From positions 1-64,000 of the forward strand of contig NZ_JACOFW010000021.1 of assembly GCF_014284305.1 (NCBI RefSeq): a stretch of 64,000 nucleotides of DNA. Direction: 5' to 3'. Positions 1 to 8,472 of the stretch are shown here, in pieces (position 1 is the first letter of the stretch; each line of letters starts with the position of its first letter). A model generated the notes under the pieces. It did no database searches, had not been told where the DNA came from, and saw nothing but the letters and a program-made list of their open reading frames with translations. The translations under genes were made by a program, and so were the position numbers. This stretch comes from Affinundibacterium seohonense. GTDB taxonomy: Bacteria; Pseudomonadota; Gammaproteobacteria; Burkholderiales; Burkholderiaceae_D.

Positions 1-1
1 T

Positions 2-124
2 CAACGACTACTCGTCGCTGGAAAACCAAAGATGATCGCTATCATTGCCTGCATGAGGAAACTTCTTTCTTTGGCCTTCGCTATTTTAAAATCCAAGATC
101 CCATTTAATCCAGAATTCGCTTGA
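2..124 (+). CDS. IS110-family transposase, C-terminal fragment (cut by window edge)
   Basis: The open frame entering from the left edge encodes about 40 residues ending at TGA 122-124. It contains RLLVAGKPKMIAIIACMRKL, which matches the conserved C-terminal end of IS110/IS1111-type DEDD transposases (pattern LLxAGKPKKVAxxAxMRKLL). Only this tail is visible, so whether the element is intact cannot be judged. The neighbouring minus-strand gene ends at 150, so the right end of the element probably lies between about 124 and 150. IS110 elements often lack clear terminal inverted repeats and I see none here. Family call from sequence; activity unknown. Confidence 0.7.
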   Translation, partial: QRLLVAGKPKMIAIIACMRKLLSLAFAILKSKIPFNPEFA

Positions 125-149
125 CGGGCGAGACAGTATCTACATGGCT

Positions 150-866
150 TTAGCGTTCTTTCTTGGAAACCTTGACCGTAAAAACCAACGGAATATGGTC
201 GCTAAACTTTAGCCACTCTTGCGGCGAAAATATCTCGACTAAATTTTCATTACATTCAAACATATCATTAGTCGCAAATGCGTAATCTATGTGATATGGC
301 TTTTCTAGTTCTTTCTGAAGAAAAAAAGTAGGTCTTGTTTCTTCTCCTTGAAGTTCACCGGTAAAGCGGTGATAGAGGCTACTCATATTGACATGCTCCA
401 ACTCACGAACCACATCACTATGATTCCACCATCTATCCCAGACGTCCCATATTTTATTACTGTTAAAGTCACCACAAAGAATCGTTGGTTCAGCAAACCT
501 TGACTTATGCAATGTCAAATATTTCCAAAGTTGTCCGATATATCCAAATGTTGGAGAGTTCGCCTGTTTCGTCCAAACACCTACTAAATTGAACGAGTTA
601 TTTATTCGAACAGGCAAGAATAATTCTAAATTATCACTCGCCCAATCTAAGCTTTTTAAGTTAATTTGCTGATTCGCGAAAATCGCCAAGCCTCGATTCT
701 TGTTTGTCCCCACCCATCGATAATTCGTTGCCCATTCTTTAAATTCACCTATGACGAACTCTGGATTTTCACACTCCTGAATAATGTAAATATCGGCACG
801 AATTTTCTCGATCTCTCGAAATTTCTTTCTAAATGCACCATTACAATTCCATGTCACAATTTTCAT
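150..866 (-). CDS. Endonuclease/exonuclease/phosphatase (EEP) family protein
   Basis: A 238-residue protein with the EEP fold signature in order: TWNCNG at the N-terminus (Asn), QECE near residue 31 (metal-binding Glu), CGDFNSN in the middle and SDHIPLVF near the C-terminus (catalytic Asp-His). The family cleaves phosphodiester bonds in DNA or RNA, or phosphates in lipids and inositols; the substrate here cannot be told. There is no signal peptide, so it is probably cytoplasmic. The start is supported by GGAAGTGAT just upstream. It stands alone between an IS110 remnant and hrpA, so it may be accessory. Family confident, role unknown. Confidence 0.8.
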   Translation of the reverse strand: MKIVTWNCNGAFRKKFREIEKIRADIYIIQECENPEFVIGEFKEWATNYRWVGTNKNRGLAIFANQQINLKSLDWASDNLELFLPVRINNSFNLVGVWTKQANSPTFGYIGQLWKYLTLHKSRFAEPTILCGDFNSNKIWDVWDRWWNHSDVVRELEHVNMSSLYHRFTGELQGEETRPTFFLQKELEKPYHIDYAFATNDMFECNENLVEIFSPQEWLKFSDHIPLVFTVKVSKKER

Positions 867-927
867 ATCACTTCCGATATCGTCATTATTGAACGCAGGT
901 GAACTTCTCCAGCAACATTACTCCAAT

Positions 928-3900
928 CTACCGCAACAAACTCTCCCAAACCTTCTGCAAACGCTTAACCGACACTGGCATAGGCGTCTTCAATTCCTGA
1001 GCAAACAAAGACACGCGCAGCTCTTCTAATAACCAGCGAAATTCAATCAATTTAGGGTCAGCATCCACTCCCGATTTCCGCGGCGTGCGTTGCCACGGCT
1101 GGGCGACGCTGTTCCAGTCCGCGAGTAATTTCGCATCTCGCGTTGGATCCGCACGTAGTTTATCCATGCGTACGGTGATCGCTTTGAGATAGCGTGGATA
1201 ATGCGCTAACTGTGCGAAATCGACTTCGGCGATAAAGCGTTTGGTGACTAAATTTTGCAGTTGCTGTTGCATATCTGCCGCTGCCTGCGCATGGGCTTTG
1301 AGGCCTTGTAGCTTTTTCGGCAGGCTGTAGTATTCGGCCAAAATTAAGCCTGCTAAACGGGCGATTTCGTTGGCTAATAAATTAAGTCTGGCCTTGCCTT
1401 CATCGCGGCGTTTGTTGAATTCGCCTGAATTCTTCGGCAGCGGCGATTGCATGAAGGCGCGATCTAAAGCGGTTGTAACGATCTGCTCACGTAACTCTTC
1501 TTGGGACCCTAAGGACATAAATTGCATGCCCATTTGCTGTAAACCTGGGATGTTTTTTTCTAAGAACTTGACTTGCTCTTTCATCTGTAAGGCGAACAGA
1601 CGACGTAGGCCTGCGTGATGAACACGCGCGGCTTCGTCGGGGTCATCGAAGACTTCGATGTGGCAATGCGTTTGTTTGTCGACTAGGGCTGGGTAACCGA
1701 TTAGGGTTTGTTTGCCTTGTTGGACTTCTAATAATTCTGGGAGTTCGTCAAATGTCCAGGCTGTTAAGTTTTCTTGTTGGATTGCTGGGGCTTTTGTTTC
1801 TGCTTTGCCGACCTGTTTCGCTGAACTTGACGACGCTGGAATCCCGCTTTCGCGGGAATGACGGTTAACATAGGATTCGGTTGCTGATGATTTAGAGCTA
1901 TCTAACAATGCTAATTTATCCGCACTAGCAATCTTCTGAAAACTCTCACGCGCTTGTGATCCAAACTCGGCGCGTAGTGTGGCGAGGTTGCGGCCCATTT
2001 CTAGTTGGCGTCCGTGTTCATCGATGATTTTGAAATTCATCGTGAGATGCGCTGGAAGCAATTCAAATTTGAAATCGGTGCTCAAACACTGTAAGCCTTT
2101 TTGCTCGCGGATATCGGCGATTAGGGTTTCTAAGAAATTACCTCGGCCGAATTCATTACGTTCACAGAATCCCGCAGCGTAATCGGGCAGCGGTACGCAA
2201 TGGCGGCGGATTTTTTGGGGCAATGATTTAATCAGCAACTGTACTTTTTCTTTGACCATGCCCGGCACTAACCACTCGCAACGATCACTTGATACTTGAT
2301 TCAGAGAGAACAAAGGTATCCACAGCGTGACGCCATCACGCGGACTGCCAGGTTCAAAGTGATATGACAGTTGCAAACCCACGCCTGAGACTTGCATAGT
2401 CTTAGGAAACACATCAGTGGTAATACCCGCCGCTTCGTGGCGCATTAACTCATCTTTGTTCAGATAGAGTAATTTAGGATTGCCCTTGGTCGCTTCTTTA
2501 TGCCATTGCTCAAACAAGACTGCGTTATACACGTCTTGAGGTAAATGCTTGTCGTAAAACGCCGCGATCAAATGATCGTCGACCAGCACGTCTTGCCGAC
2601 GTGATTTGTGTTCGATGTTTTCAATTTCGCGTATCAGTTTTTGGTTGAAGGCCAAGAACGGCGCGCGGGTATCGAAGTCACCTTCAACTAGTGCATCGCG
2701 AATGAATATCTCACGCGCTTCTTTAGGATGCGTTAAGCCATACTGTATGCGTCTCTGGCTGTACACGACTAAGCCGTATAAAGTTGCTCGTTCAAAGCCC
2801 GAAACTTGACCAGTACGTTTCTCCCAGCGTGGTTCGCCGTAGGACTTTTTGAGTAAATGCCCGCCGACTTTTTCTAGCCATTCGGGTTGTATCTGTGCGA
2901 GGCAGCGACCATACAAGCGAGTGGTGTCGACCAGCTCCGCAGCCATGAGCCATTTACCCGCTTTTTTCGCTAAGTAGGAACCAGGCCAAATATAAAACTT
3001 AATAGCGCGTGCGCCTAAGTAATGTGAATCCTCTTCCGATTTGAATCCGATATTGCCGAGCAAACCTGTCAATAAGGCTAAGTGCAATTGTTCATACGTC
3101 GCTGGCGCTTCGTTGATACGCCAGCCCTGCTCTTTCACGATGGTGAGCAATTGCGAATGAACCTCGCGCCATTCACGTAGACGCATTTGACTTAGGAAAT
3201 TGCTGCGACAATTGTCTTGTAATTGACGATTGGTTTTTTTGTGCTCAATCGCATCTTCAAACCATTTCCAGATTTTGAGATAGGACGTGAATTCTGATTT
3301 TTCATCAGCGAATTTTTTGTGTGCTAAATCGGCTGGAGTCTGCGCATCCATCGGACGATCGCGTGGATCTTGTACCGATAAGGCTGCTGCAATAATCAAG
3401 ACTTCACTCAAAGCCTGATTATCACGTGCGGCCAAAATCATGCGGCCTACGCGCGGATCCAAAGGCAATTTTGCGAGCTCTTTTCCGACCGCGGTCAATT
3501 GATTGCTGTCATCCATCGCGCCCAACTCTTGCAAGAGTTGATAGCCATCAGCAATGGCACGACCTGGTGGTGGTTCGATAAATGGGAAACTCTCAACATC
3601 CGTCAGGCGCAAAGACTTCATCCGCAAAATAACGGCGGCTAAAGACGAACGCAGAATTTCGGGTTCGGTAAATGCCGTGCGTTGTTTGAATTCTTGCTCA
3701 TCGTAGAGACGAATACACACACCAGCCGCGACACGACCGCAACGACCAGCACGTTGATTCGCTGCGGATTGGGCGATCGCTTCGATTTGTAATTGCTCGA
3801 CTTTATTTTTATAGCTATAGCGCTTCACGCGCGCCAAACCGGCATCGACGACGTAACGTATGCCTGGCACGGTCAAGGAAGTTTCGGCAACATTGGTCGC

Positions 3901-5037
3901 TAAGACGATACGACGCGCATTCGAAATCTTGAAGACTCGTTCTTGCTCTTGGGCTGATAAACGTGCGAACAAAGGCAAAATTTCTACATGCGGTGGATGA
4001 TGCTTACGTAGAGCTTCTGCTGCATCTCGGATTTCACGTTCACCTGGCAAAAACACCAGCACATCACCTGAACCTAGACGACATAATTCATCCACAGCAT
4101 CCGTGATCGCGACCATCAGATCACGTTCTTTATCTTTTTCATCCGCTTGAATTGGGCGATAACGTACTTCGACCGGATACAAACGTCCCGATACTTCAAT
4201 CACAGGCGCGGCTTTACCGTTCTCACCAAAGTGATTCGCAAAGCGTTGTGCGTCAATCGTCGCGGAGGTGATGATGACTTTGAGATCCCGACGCTTAGGC
4301 AATATCTGTTTCAAGTAGCCGAGCAAGAAATCAATATTCAAACTACGTTCATGCGCTTCATCGATGATGATGGTGTCGTATTGGCGTAAGAGCGGATCGG
4401 TCTGTGTTTCAGCCAGCAAAATACCGTCGGTCATCAGCTTGACCGAGGCACCTTTGGTCAAGGTATCCGTAAAGCGAACCTTAAAACCGACGTGCTCGCC
4501 CAATGGAGAATTCAATTCTTGCGCGATACGCTTCGCCGTCGATGAGGCAGCGATACGACGTGGTTGCGTATGACCGATCAAGCCTTTTTGACCGCGTCCT
4601 AGTTCCAAGCAGATTTTGGGTAATTGTGTGGTTTTACCTGAACCAGTTTCACCGCAGACGATGATGACCTGATTTTTCTTCAATGCCTCGGCGATTTCAT
4701 CGCGCCTGCCTGAAACGGGCAATTCTTCAGGATAAGTGATTACAGGCGGCGGGTTACGGAATGGCAGCGCAGGCTCGGGTCGAGTTTCTGGCTTTTGCTT
4801 AGGTTTTTGCTGGCCCACTGAAGACTTGGAGTCAGATCTAGAGTGGGCTTCATTTACCGGTTTACTAGCATTTTCATTACGACTTTGCTGCATCGTCGTC
4901 GCACCAGATTTTTCCTTTTTGGGAAAATTAGTCGGTTTAACTTGTTGTTGGGCTGCTTGTCGCAGGCTGTCACGCAAAGCCTTCAAGTCTGGAGGCATTT
5001 TTTTTGGCGATTTTTGGGGAGTTTTATTATCAGACAT
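928..5037 (-). CDS. hrpA: ATP-dependent RNA helicase HrpA (DEAH box)
   Basis: DEAH-box helicase of about 1369 residues, a normal length for HrpA. Motif I GETGSGKTTQ, motif II DEAHERS, motif III SAT and motif VI QRAGRCGR are all present, followed by the HA2/OB region and the long C-terminal DUF3418-type domain. HrpA unwinds RNA and in E. coli has been linked to rescue of stalled ribosomes. I place the start at the ATG encoding MSDNKTPQ (5035-5037); an in-frame ATG at 5118 would overlap argA by 57 bp. The N-terminal ~80 residues are a low-complexity basic linker. A REP-like element at 1834-1864 is translated in frame as RHSRESGIP. No Shine-Dalgarno precedes the chosen start. Confidence 0.95.
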   Translation of the reverse strand: MSDNKTPQKSPKKMPPDLKALRDSLRQAAQQQVKPTNFPKKEKSGATTMQQSRNENASKPVNEAHSRSDSKSSVGQQKPKQKPETRPEPALPFRNPPPVITYPEELPVSGRRDEIAEALKKNQVIIVCGETGSGKTTQLPKICLELGRGQKGLIGHTQPRRIAASSTAKRIAQELNSPLGEHVGFKVRFTDTLTKGASVKLMTDGILLAETQTDPLLRQYDTIIIDEAHERSLNIDFLLGYLKQILPKRRDLKVIITSATIDAQRFANHFGENGKAAPVIEVSGRLYPVEVRYRPIQADEKDKERDLMVAITDAVDELCRLGSGDVLVFLPGEREIRDAAEALRKHHPPHVEILPLFARLSAQEQERVFKISNARRIVLATNVAETSLTVPGIRYVVDAGLARVKRYSYKNKVEQLQIEAIAQSAANQRAGRCGRVAAGVCIRLYDEQEFKQRTAFTEPEILRSSLAAVILRMKSLRLTDVESFPFIEPPPGRAIADGYQLLQELGAMDDSNQLTAVGKELAKLPLDPRVGRMILAARDNQALSEVLIIAAALSVQDPRDRPMDAQTPADLAHKKFADEKSEFTSYLKIWKWFEDAIEHKKTNRQLQDNCRSNFLSQMRLREWREVHSQLLTIVKEQGWRINEAPATYEQLHLALLTGLLGNIGFKSEEDSHYLGARAIKFYIWPGSYLAKKAGKWLMAAELVDTTRLYGRCLAQIQPEWLEKVGGHLLKKSYGEPRWEKRTGQVSGFERATLYGLVVYSQRRIQYGLTHPKEAREIFIRDALVEGDFDTRAPFLAFNQKLIREIENIEHKSRRQDVLVDDHLIAAFYDKHLPQDVYNAVLFEQWHKEATKGNPKLLYLNKDELMRHEAAGITTDVFPKTMQVSGVGLQLSYHFEPGSPRDGVTLWIPLFSLNQVSSDRCEWLVPGMVKEKVQLLIKSLPQKIRRHCVPLPDYAAGFCERNEFGRGNFLETLIADIREQKGLQCLSTDFKFELLPAHLTMNFKIIDEHGRQLEMGRNLATLRAEFGSQARESFQKIASADKLALLDSSKSSATESYVNRHSRESGIPASSSSAKQVGKAETKAPAIQQENLTAWTFDELPELLEVQQGKQTLIGYPALVDKQTHCHIEVFDDPDEAARVHHAGLRRLFALQMKEQVKFLEKNIPGLQQMGMQFMSLGSQEELREQIVTTALDRAFMQSPLPKNSGEFNKRRDEGKARLNLLANEIARLAGLILAEYYSLPKKLQGLKAHAQAAADMQQQLQNLVTKRFIAEVDFAQLAHYPRYLKAITVRMDKLRADPTRDAKLLADWNSVAQPWQRTPRKSGVDADPKLIEFRWLLEELRVSLFAQELKTPMPVSVKRLQKVWESLLR
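1834..1864. repeat. REP-like hairpin inside hrpA
   Basis: On the minus strand this reads GTCATTCCCGCGAAAGCGGG followed by ATTCC, an imperfect hairpin of the widespread 'TCATTCCCGCG..CGGGAATCC' type. It is translated within hrpA as RHSRESGIP, a peptide known to recur where such elements enter coding frames. It lies in a Ser/Ala-rich linker, which probably explains tolerance. Related sequences occur at 17799-17839, 24195-24330 and 24391-24526. Confidence 0.7.
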
Positions 5038-5047
5038 AGCGGACGCG

Positions 5048-5055
5048 ATTATAAT
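5048..5055. promoter_or_regulatory. Palindromic ATTATAAT shared by the hrpA and argA starts
   Basis: The 24-bp gap between the two divergent start codons contains ATTATAAT, which gives a TATAAT -10 hexamer on both strands (5050-5055 for argA, 5048-5053 on the minus strand for hrpA). For argA a -35-like TTATCA sits 17 bp upstream at 5027-5032. Transcription from these would begin at or within a few bases of each start codon. Neither gene has a Shine-Dalgarno. Leaderless or near-leaderless transcripts are an inference. Confidence 0.4.
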
Positions 5056-5061
5056 CCGTCC

Positions 5062-6372
5062 ATGGAAAATTCTGTTCAATTCGTTCACTGGCTGCGCTCC
5101 GTCGCGCCGTATATTCATGCCTTCCGTGGAAAGACCTTTGTGGTCGCGTTTCCGGGGGAACTCGTGGTGGCCGGCGCCCTGCCCGTTTTGGCGCAGGATT
5201 TATCGCTCCTCCATGCCCTAGGAATCAAAATCGTGATCGTGCATGGCTCGCGTCCACAAGTTGCCGAGCAACTAGCACTGCGTAATGTTGAAGGCCGTTT
5301 TCATAATGGCTTACGTATCACCGACACGGCGGCGCTTGAATGCTCCAAAGAAGCTGCGGGTGAATTGCGTTTGGATATTGAGGCCGCATTTAGTCAAGGT
5401 CTTCCAAATACGCCTATGGCACATGCGGCGATCCGAATTATTTCTGGCAATTTCGTCACTGCAAAACCGATAGGCATTGTCGATGGCGTCGATTTACAAT
5501 TGACCGGAACGACCCGTAAAGTTGCGTACGATACCATTGATCGTATTTTAGATGCTGGCAGCTTGGTTTTATTGTCTCCGCTAGGTTTTTCACCAACGGG
5601 CGAAGCATTCAATTTGACGATGGAAGACGTTGCTGTATCCGCGGCGACGGCACTGCGCGCAGACAAATTAATTTTCATCTCTGAAACACCAATGATGGTC
5701 GATCAGGACGGCGATGAAATTCGTGAGCTATCGTACAAACAAGCTGAGTTTGAATTAGAAAAAAAATATCTTCCTTCTGACTCGGCCTTCTATTTGGAAC
5801 ATGCGGTCAAAGCTTCCCGTGGCGGCGTGCCCCGTATCCATATCGTGCCGTATAAAATTGACGGCTCCGCCTTGTTAGAACTGTTCACACACGATGGCGT
5901 CGGCACCATGATTTCCACTGAAAATCTGGAAAGTTTGCGCGAAGCAACGATTGAAGATGTCGGCGGCATTATTAAGCTAATCGAGCCTTTAGAAGCTGAC
6001 GGTACTTTGGTCAAACGTGGTCGTGAATTAATCGAACGCGAAATTAATTATTTCTCGGTGATTGAACATGATGGCGTGATCTTCGGCTGTGCGGCACTTT
6101 ATCCTTTCCCATTCGACAAAATGGGTGAAATGGCGTGCTTAACGGTGAATCCAGATGTACAAAGCCAAGGTGATGGCGAGAGAATTCTCAAACATATGGA
6201 AAAACGTGCACGTCGTGCGGGCTTTCACTCTTTATTTGTCTTAACGACACGCACAGCCCACTGGTTTCTCAAACGCGGCTTCGTGCAAGCGAGCGTTGAC
6301 GATCTACCAAAAGACCGCCAAAAAATGTATAACTGGCAGCGTAAATCCTTGGTTTTGATCAAGCAGCTTTGA
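5062..6372 (+). CDS. argA: Amino-acid N-acetyltransferase (N-acetylglutamate synthase)
   Basis: A 436-residue enzyme that acetylates glutamate with acetyl-CoA, the first step of arginine synthesis. Residues ~25-280 form an amino-acid-kinase-like domain (IVIVHGSRPQ, LLSPLGFSPTGE) and residues ~290-436 a GNAT domain (EMACLTVNPDVQSQGDGERI, acetyl-CoA loop region). This two-domain layout matches classical ArgA. The start ATG at 5062 encodes MENSVQFVHWLRS, typical of the family; longer in-frame starts would run into hrpA. Divergent from hrpA, followed after 98 bp by yggX. Feedback inhibition by arginine through the kinase-like domain is known for the family. Confidence 0.95.
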   Translation: MENSVQFVHWLRSVAPYIHAFRGKTFVVAFPGELVVAGALPVLAQDLSLLHALGIKIVIVHGSRPQVAEQLALRNVEGRFHNGLRITDTAALECSKEAAGELRLDIEAAFSQGLPNTPMAHAAIRIISGNFVTAKPIGIVDGVDLQLTGTTRKVAYDTIDRILDAGSLVLLSPLGFSPTGEAFNLTMEDVAVSAATALRADKLIFISETPMMVDQDGDEIRELSYKQAEFELEKKYLPSDSAFYLEHAVKASRGGVPRIHIVPYKIDGSALLELFTHDGVGTMISTENLESLREATIEDVGGIIKLIEPLEADGTLVKRGRELIEREINYFSVIEHDGVIFGCAALYPFPFDKMGEMACLTVNPDVQSQGDGERILKHMEKRARRAGFHSLFVLTTRTAHWFLKRGFVQASVDDLPKDRQKMYNWQRKSLVLIKQL

Positions 6373-6385
6373 TGCTAGCTTACAC

Positions 6386-6410
6386 TTGAATGGGGATTCA
6401 AACGTATAAT
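6386..6410 (+). promoter_or_regulatory. Putative yggX promoter with inverted repeat
   Basis: A perfect inverted repeat TTGAAT-GGGG-ATTCAA (6386-6401) directly abuts a -10-like TATAAT (6405-6410), about 60 bp before the yggX start. An operator in this position could block RNA polymerase. The binding factor is unknown; E. coli yggX responds to SoxS, but this does not look like a SoxS box. Confidence 0.4.
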
Positions 6411-6470
6411 CACGATTGATAAGTATCCGTTGTCACCCCAGAATTTTGAATTATTGAAGGAGTACCGATT

Positions 6471-6743
6471 ATGGCTCGCATGGTCCACTGTATTAAATTA
6501 GACAAAGAAGCTGAAGGCTTAGATTTTCCAACATATCCAGGCGAACTGGGCAAGAAAATTTACGAGAGTGTTTCGAAAGAAGCTTGGGCTGCATGGTTAA
6601 AACATCAAACTATGTTAGTCAATGAAAACCGTTTGAATCTCGCAGACACCCGTGCTCGTAAATATTTGGCGACGCAAATGGAAAAACACTTCTTCGGCGA
6701 CGGTGCCGATGCAGCACAAGGTTATGTGCCACCAAGTGAGTAA
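6471..6743 (+). CDS. yggX: Fe(2+)-trafficking protein YggX
   Basis: A 90-residue cytosolic protein starting [19 protein letters not shown], a nearly diagnostic N-terminus with the conserved Cys7, and ending with the usual EKHFFG...GYVPP tail. YggX helps protect or repair iron-sulfur clusters and limits iron-driven oxidative damage; its exact biochemistry is debated. A strong ribosome site (GAAGGAG) lies 8 bases before the ATG. It is monocistronic: promoter-like sequence upstream and a terminator directly downstream. Full length for the family. Confidence 0.95.
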   Translation: MARMVHCIKLDKEAEGLDFPTYPGELGKKIYESVSKEAWAAWLKHQTMLVNENRLNLADTRARKYLATQMEKHFFGDGADAAQGYVPPSE

Positions 6744-6775
6744 GAATCAACAAGTGGCTTTCTCCAATGTAAAGT

Positions 6776-6809
6776 AAAAAAAGCGACCCAATCCATGGTC
6801 GCTTTTTTT
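6776..6809 (+). terminator. Rho-independent terminator after yggX
   Basis: Stem GCGACC (6783-6788) pairs with GGTCGC (6797-6802), extended by A/T pairs, and is followed by seven T residues. Confidence 0.85.
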
Positions 6810-7182
6810 ATTGTGTTCCCTCTGAAATGAGACCGAATTCGGCTTCATAAATCCCAATTAAGCTAATCGCTGCCTCCGTAGAAGTTGGCCTTACAGCGGC
6901 GGCTAATGTCACACCTCTAGAATGTGGTTTTTATGGCGTATTGTAGTTAATACCTTGCTCGATCGTGAAATAGATACCAAAACGAAAGTCTATCAACGAA
7001 GCACTTATCTACGGAATGCATGAGCCAGTAACAGAGAACCAAGCAGAACTCCGTGGAAGCAGACGTAGCGCCATTTGTCTCACTGTGCACTCACATCAGA
7101 GCAAAAATAACAAAATTTGACGTACACTGATGTGAAAATATAGCGGATCAATTCATCTTTATCCACTTAAGGAATTTGTTCC
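6810..7182. other. Intergenic region, no gene seen
   Basis: About 370 bp between the yggX terminator and the HPt-HD-GYP gene. I find no convincing reading frame, RNA or repeat. The last 60 bp must hold the promoter and ribosome site (TTAAGGAA before 7183) of the next gene. Confidence 0.5.
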
Positions 7183-8295
7183 ATGAACGACTACGACAAG
7201 CAAGAAGCATTAGTGTGCCCGGAGTTCCTAGCGATGGAACACACAATTATTGATGATTTTGTCTCTTGCACTAGAGAGAGTTGTGCTGAAACGGAAACCT
7301 GTGTCAAAGCCTTAGACCGAGGGGCTGGGCATGATTTTATCCATCGCTTATTCCGCGCTCTGCATTCACTAAAAGGTAATTGCCAGATGGTGGGTTTAAC
7401 GCCGTTCACTGAGCCTTGACACAAAGTCGAGGATATTGTCGCCAGAATTCGCTCATTGGCTATTCCGTATACTCCCGCCGTAGGCGAATTTTTGCTACTA
7501 GCGACCGACGAGATCGAAGATTTGTTGTCAGAGTTAATCAACACTAGGCAAGCAAACAACTCTCGTCGACTGCTGCTGTGCCGTGTCAGTGAAAATTTGC
7601 TACGAGAACTGACGCCAAGCAATGTCGATGCTGAATTTCAACAAGCCATTACTTTACTCGACAAAAAAGAGCGCAGCACAAGCTCCAACTACAAGACAAA
7701 AAAAGTATTACTTGAAGTTCCCCCCGATCTTGAATTCATGTGCAATCTATCCGGACACATTGATAATCTCAGCATCTATAGAAAAAATCGCAGTGATCAA
7801 GTGGTGCAAATGACAGAGCAATTAAATCAAGCCATGGGTTTACCGGTTGATCCAGTCCAACTACAGGCCGCATCATTAATGCACGATGTTGGCATGAGCT
7901 TTATTCCGCATAATATTTTCAACAAAGAAGGCGCTCTGTCGAAAGAAGAAACTCGCAAGATCCAAGAACATGTTGTGATTGGCAGTCAGTTTTTATTACG
8001 CTTTGGTGGTTGGGACGAAGCGGCGCGGATGGTATTAGATCATCACGAACGCTACGATGGTTCAGGCTATCCAAATGGCGTAAGCGGTCAACAGATTCAC
8101 CAAGGCGCCAGAATGTTATCCATAGTCGATACCTTTTGCTCTATCACCACTGAACGTTCAGACCGTACCTTTAAGAAAAGCTTGCTCAGCGCGATTTCCG
8201 AAATTAATGCCAATAGTGACACGCAGTTTGATCCCGAGATGGTGCAGGTTTTTAACGACGTCGTCCGAAAAATCATGATGAAGCCAAATCCATAA
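7183..8295 (+). pseudogene. HPt-HD-GYP signalling protein interrupted by in-frame TGA
   Basis: Two open segments in the same frame, 7183-7416 and 7420-8295, are separated only by TGA at 7417-7419. The first encodes a histidine phosphotransfer domain (HSLKGN, the phospho-His motif), the second finishes that domain (HKVEDIVARIRS) and continues into an HD-GYP domain (LMHDVGM, EHVVIGSQ, DHHERYDGSGYPNG). Joined, they would make 370 residues. HD-GYP enzymes degrade cyclic di-GMP and HPt domains relay phosphate from histidine kinases. The stop lies where a Leu-like residue is expected. It is followed by C, a context known to be comparatively leaky. AAGGAA precedes the first ATG. Recent point mutation, readthrough or a base-call error are all possible; no catalytic residue appears lost. 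Confidence 0.75.
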
Positions 8296-8365
8296 ATAGA
8301 GACTTCCTGCTTGAACTTTCAATGTCTTAGACAAGTATACGGACGTTTGTCAGGCTCCATCACTC

Positions 8366-8410
8366 AAAAAAAACGGCGTCCATTTGATTAGCAATAGACG
8401 CCGCTTTTTC
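8366..8410. terminator. Bidirectional terminator between HD-GYP gene and S10 peptidase
   Basis: CGGCGTC (8374-8380) pairs with GACGCCG (8397-8403); an A-run precedes and a T-run follows, so the hairpin can terminate transcription from either side of this convergent gene pair. Confidence 0.8.
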
Positions 8411-8472
8411 AACGCATTTATTCAACTCGTTTATTCAACTCACTTAACTAAGTCATTTGCTTAAATCCGAAT

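Noticed and set aside
4843-5061. 73-codon N-terminal extension of argA
   Set aside because: It lies wholly antisense to hrpA and does not resemble ArgA; family N-terminus begins at 5062.
7417-7419. TGA as a selenocysteine codon
   Set aside because: The expected residue is Leu-like in an HPt helix, and I see no obvious selenocysteine-insertion hairpin directly after it.
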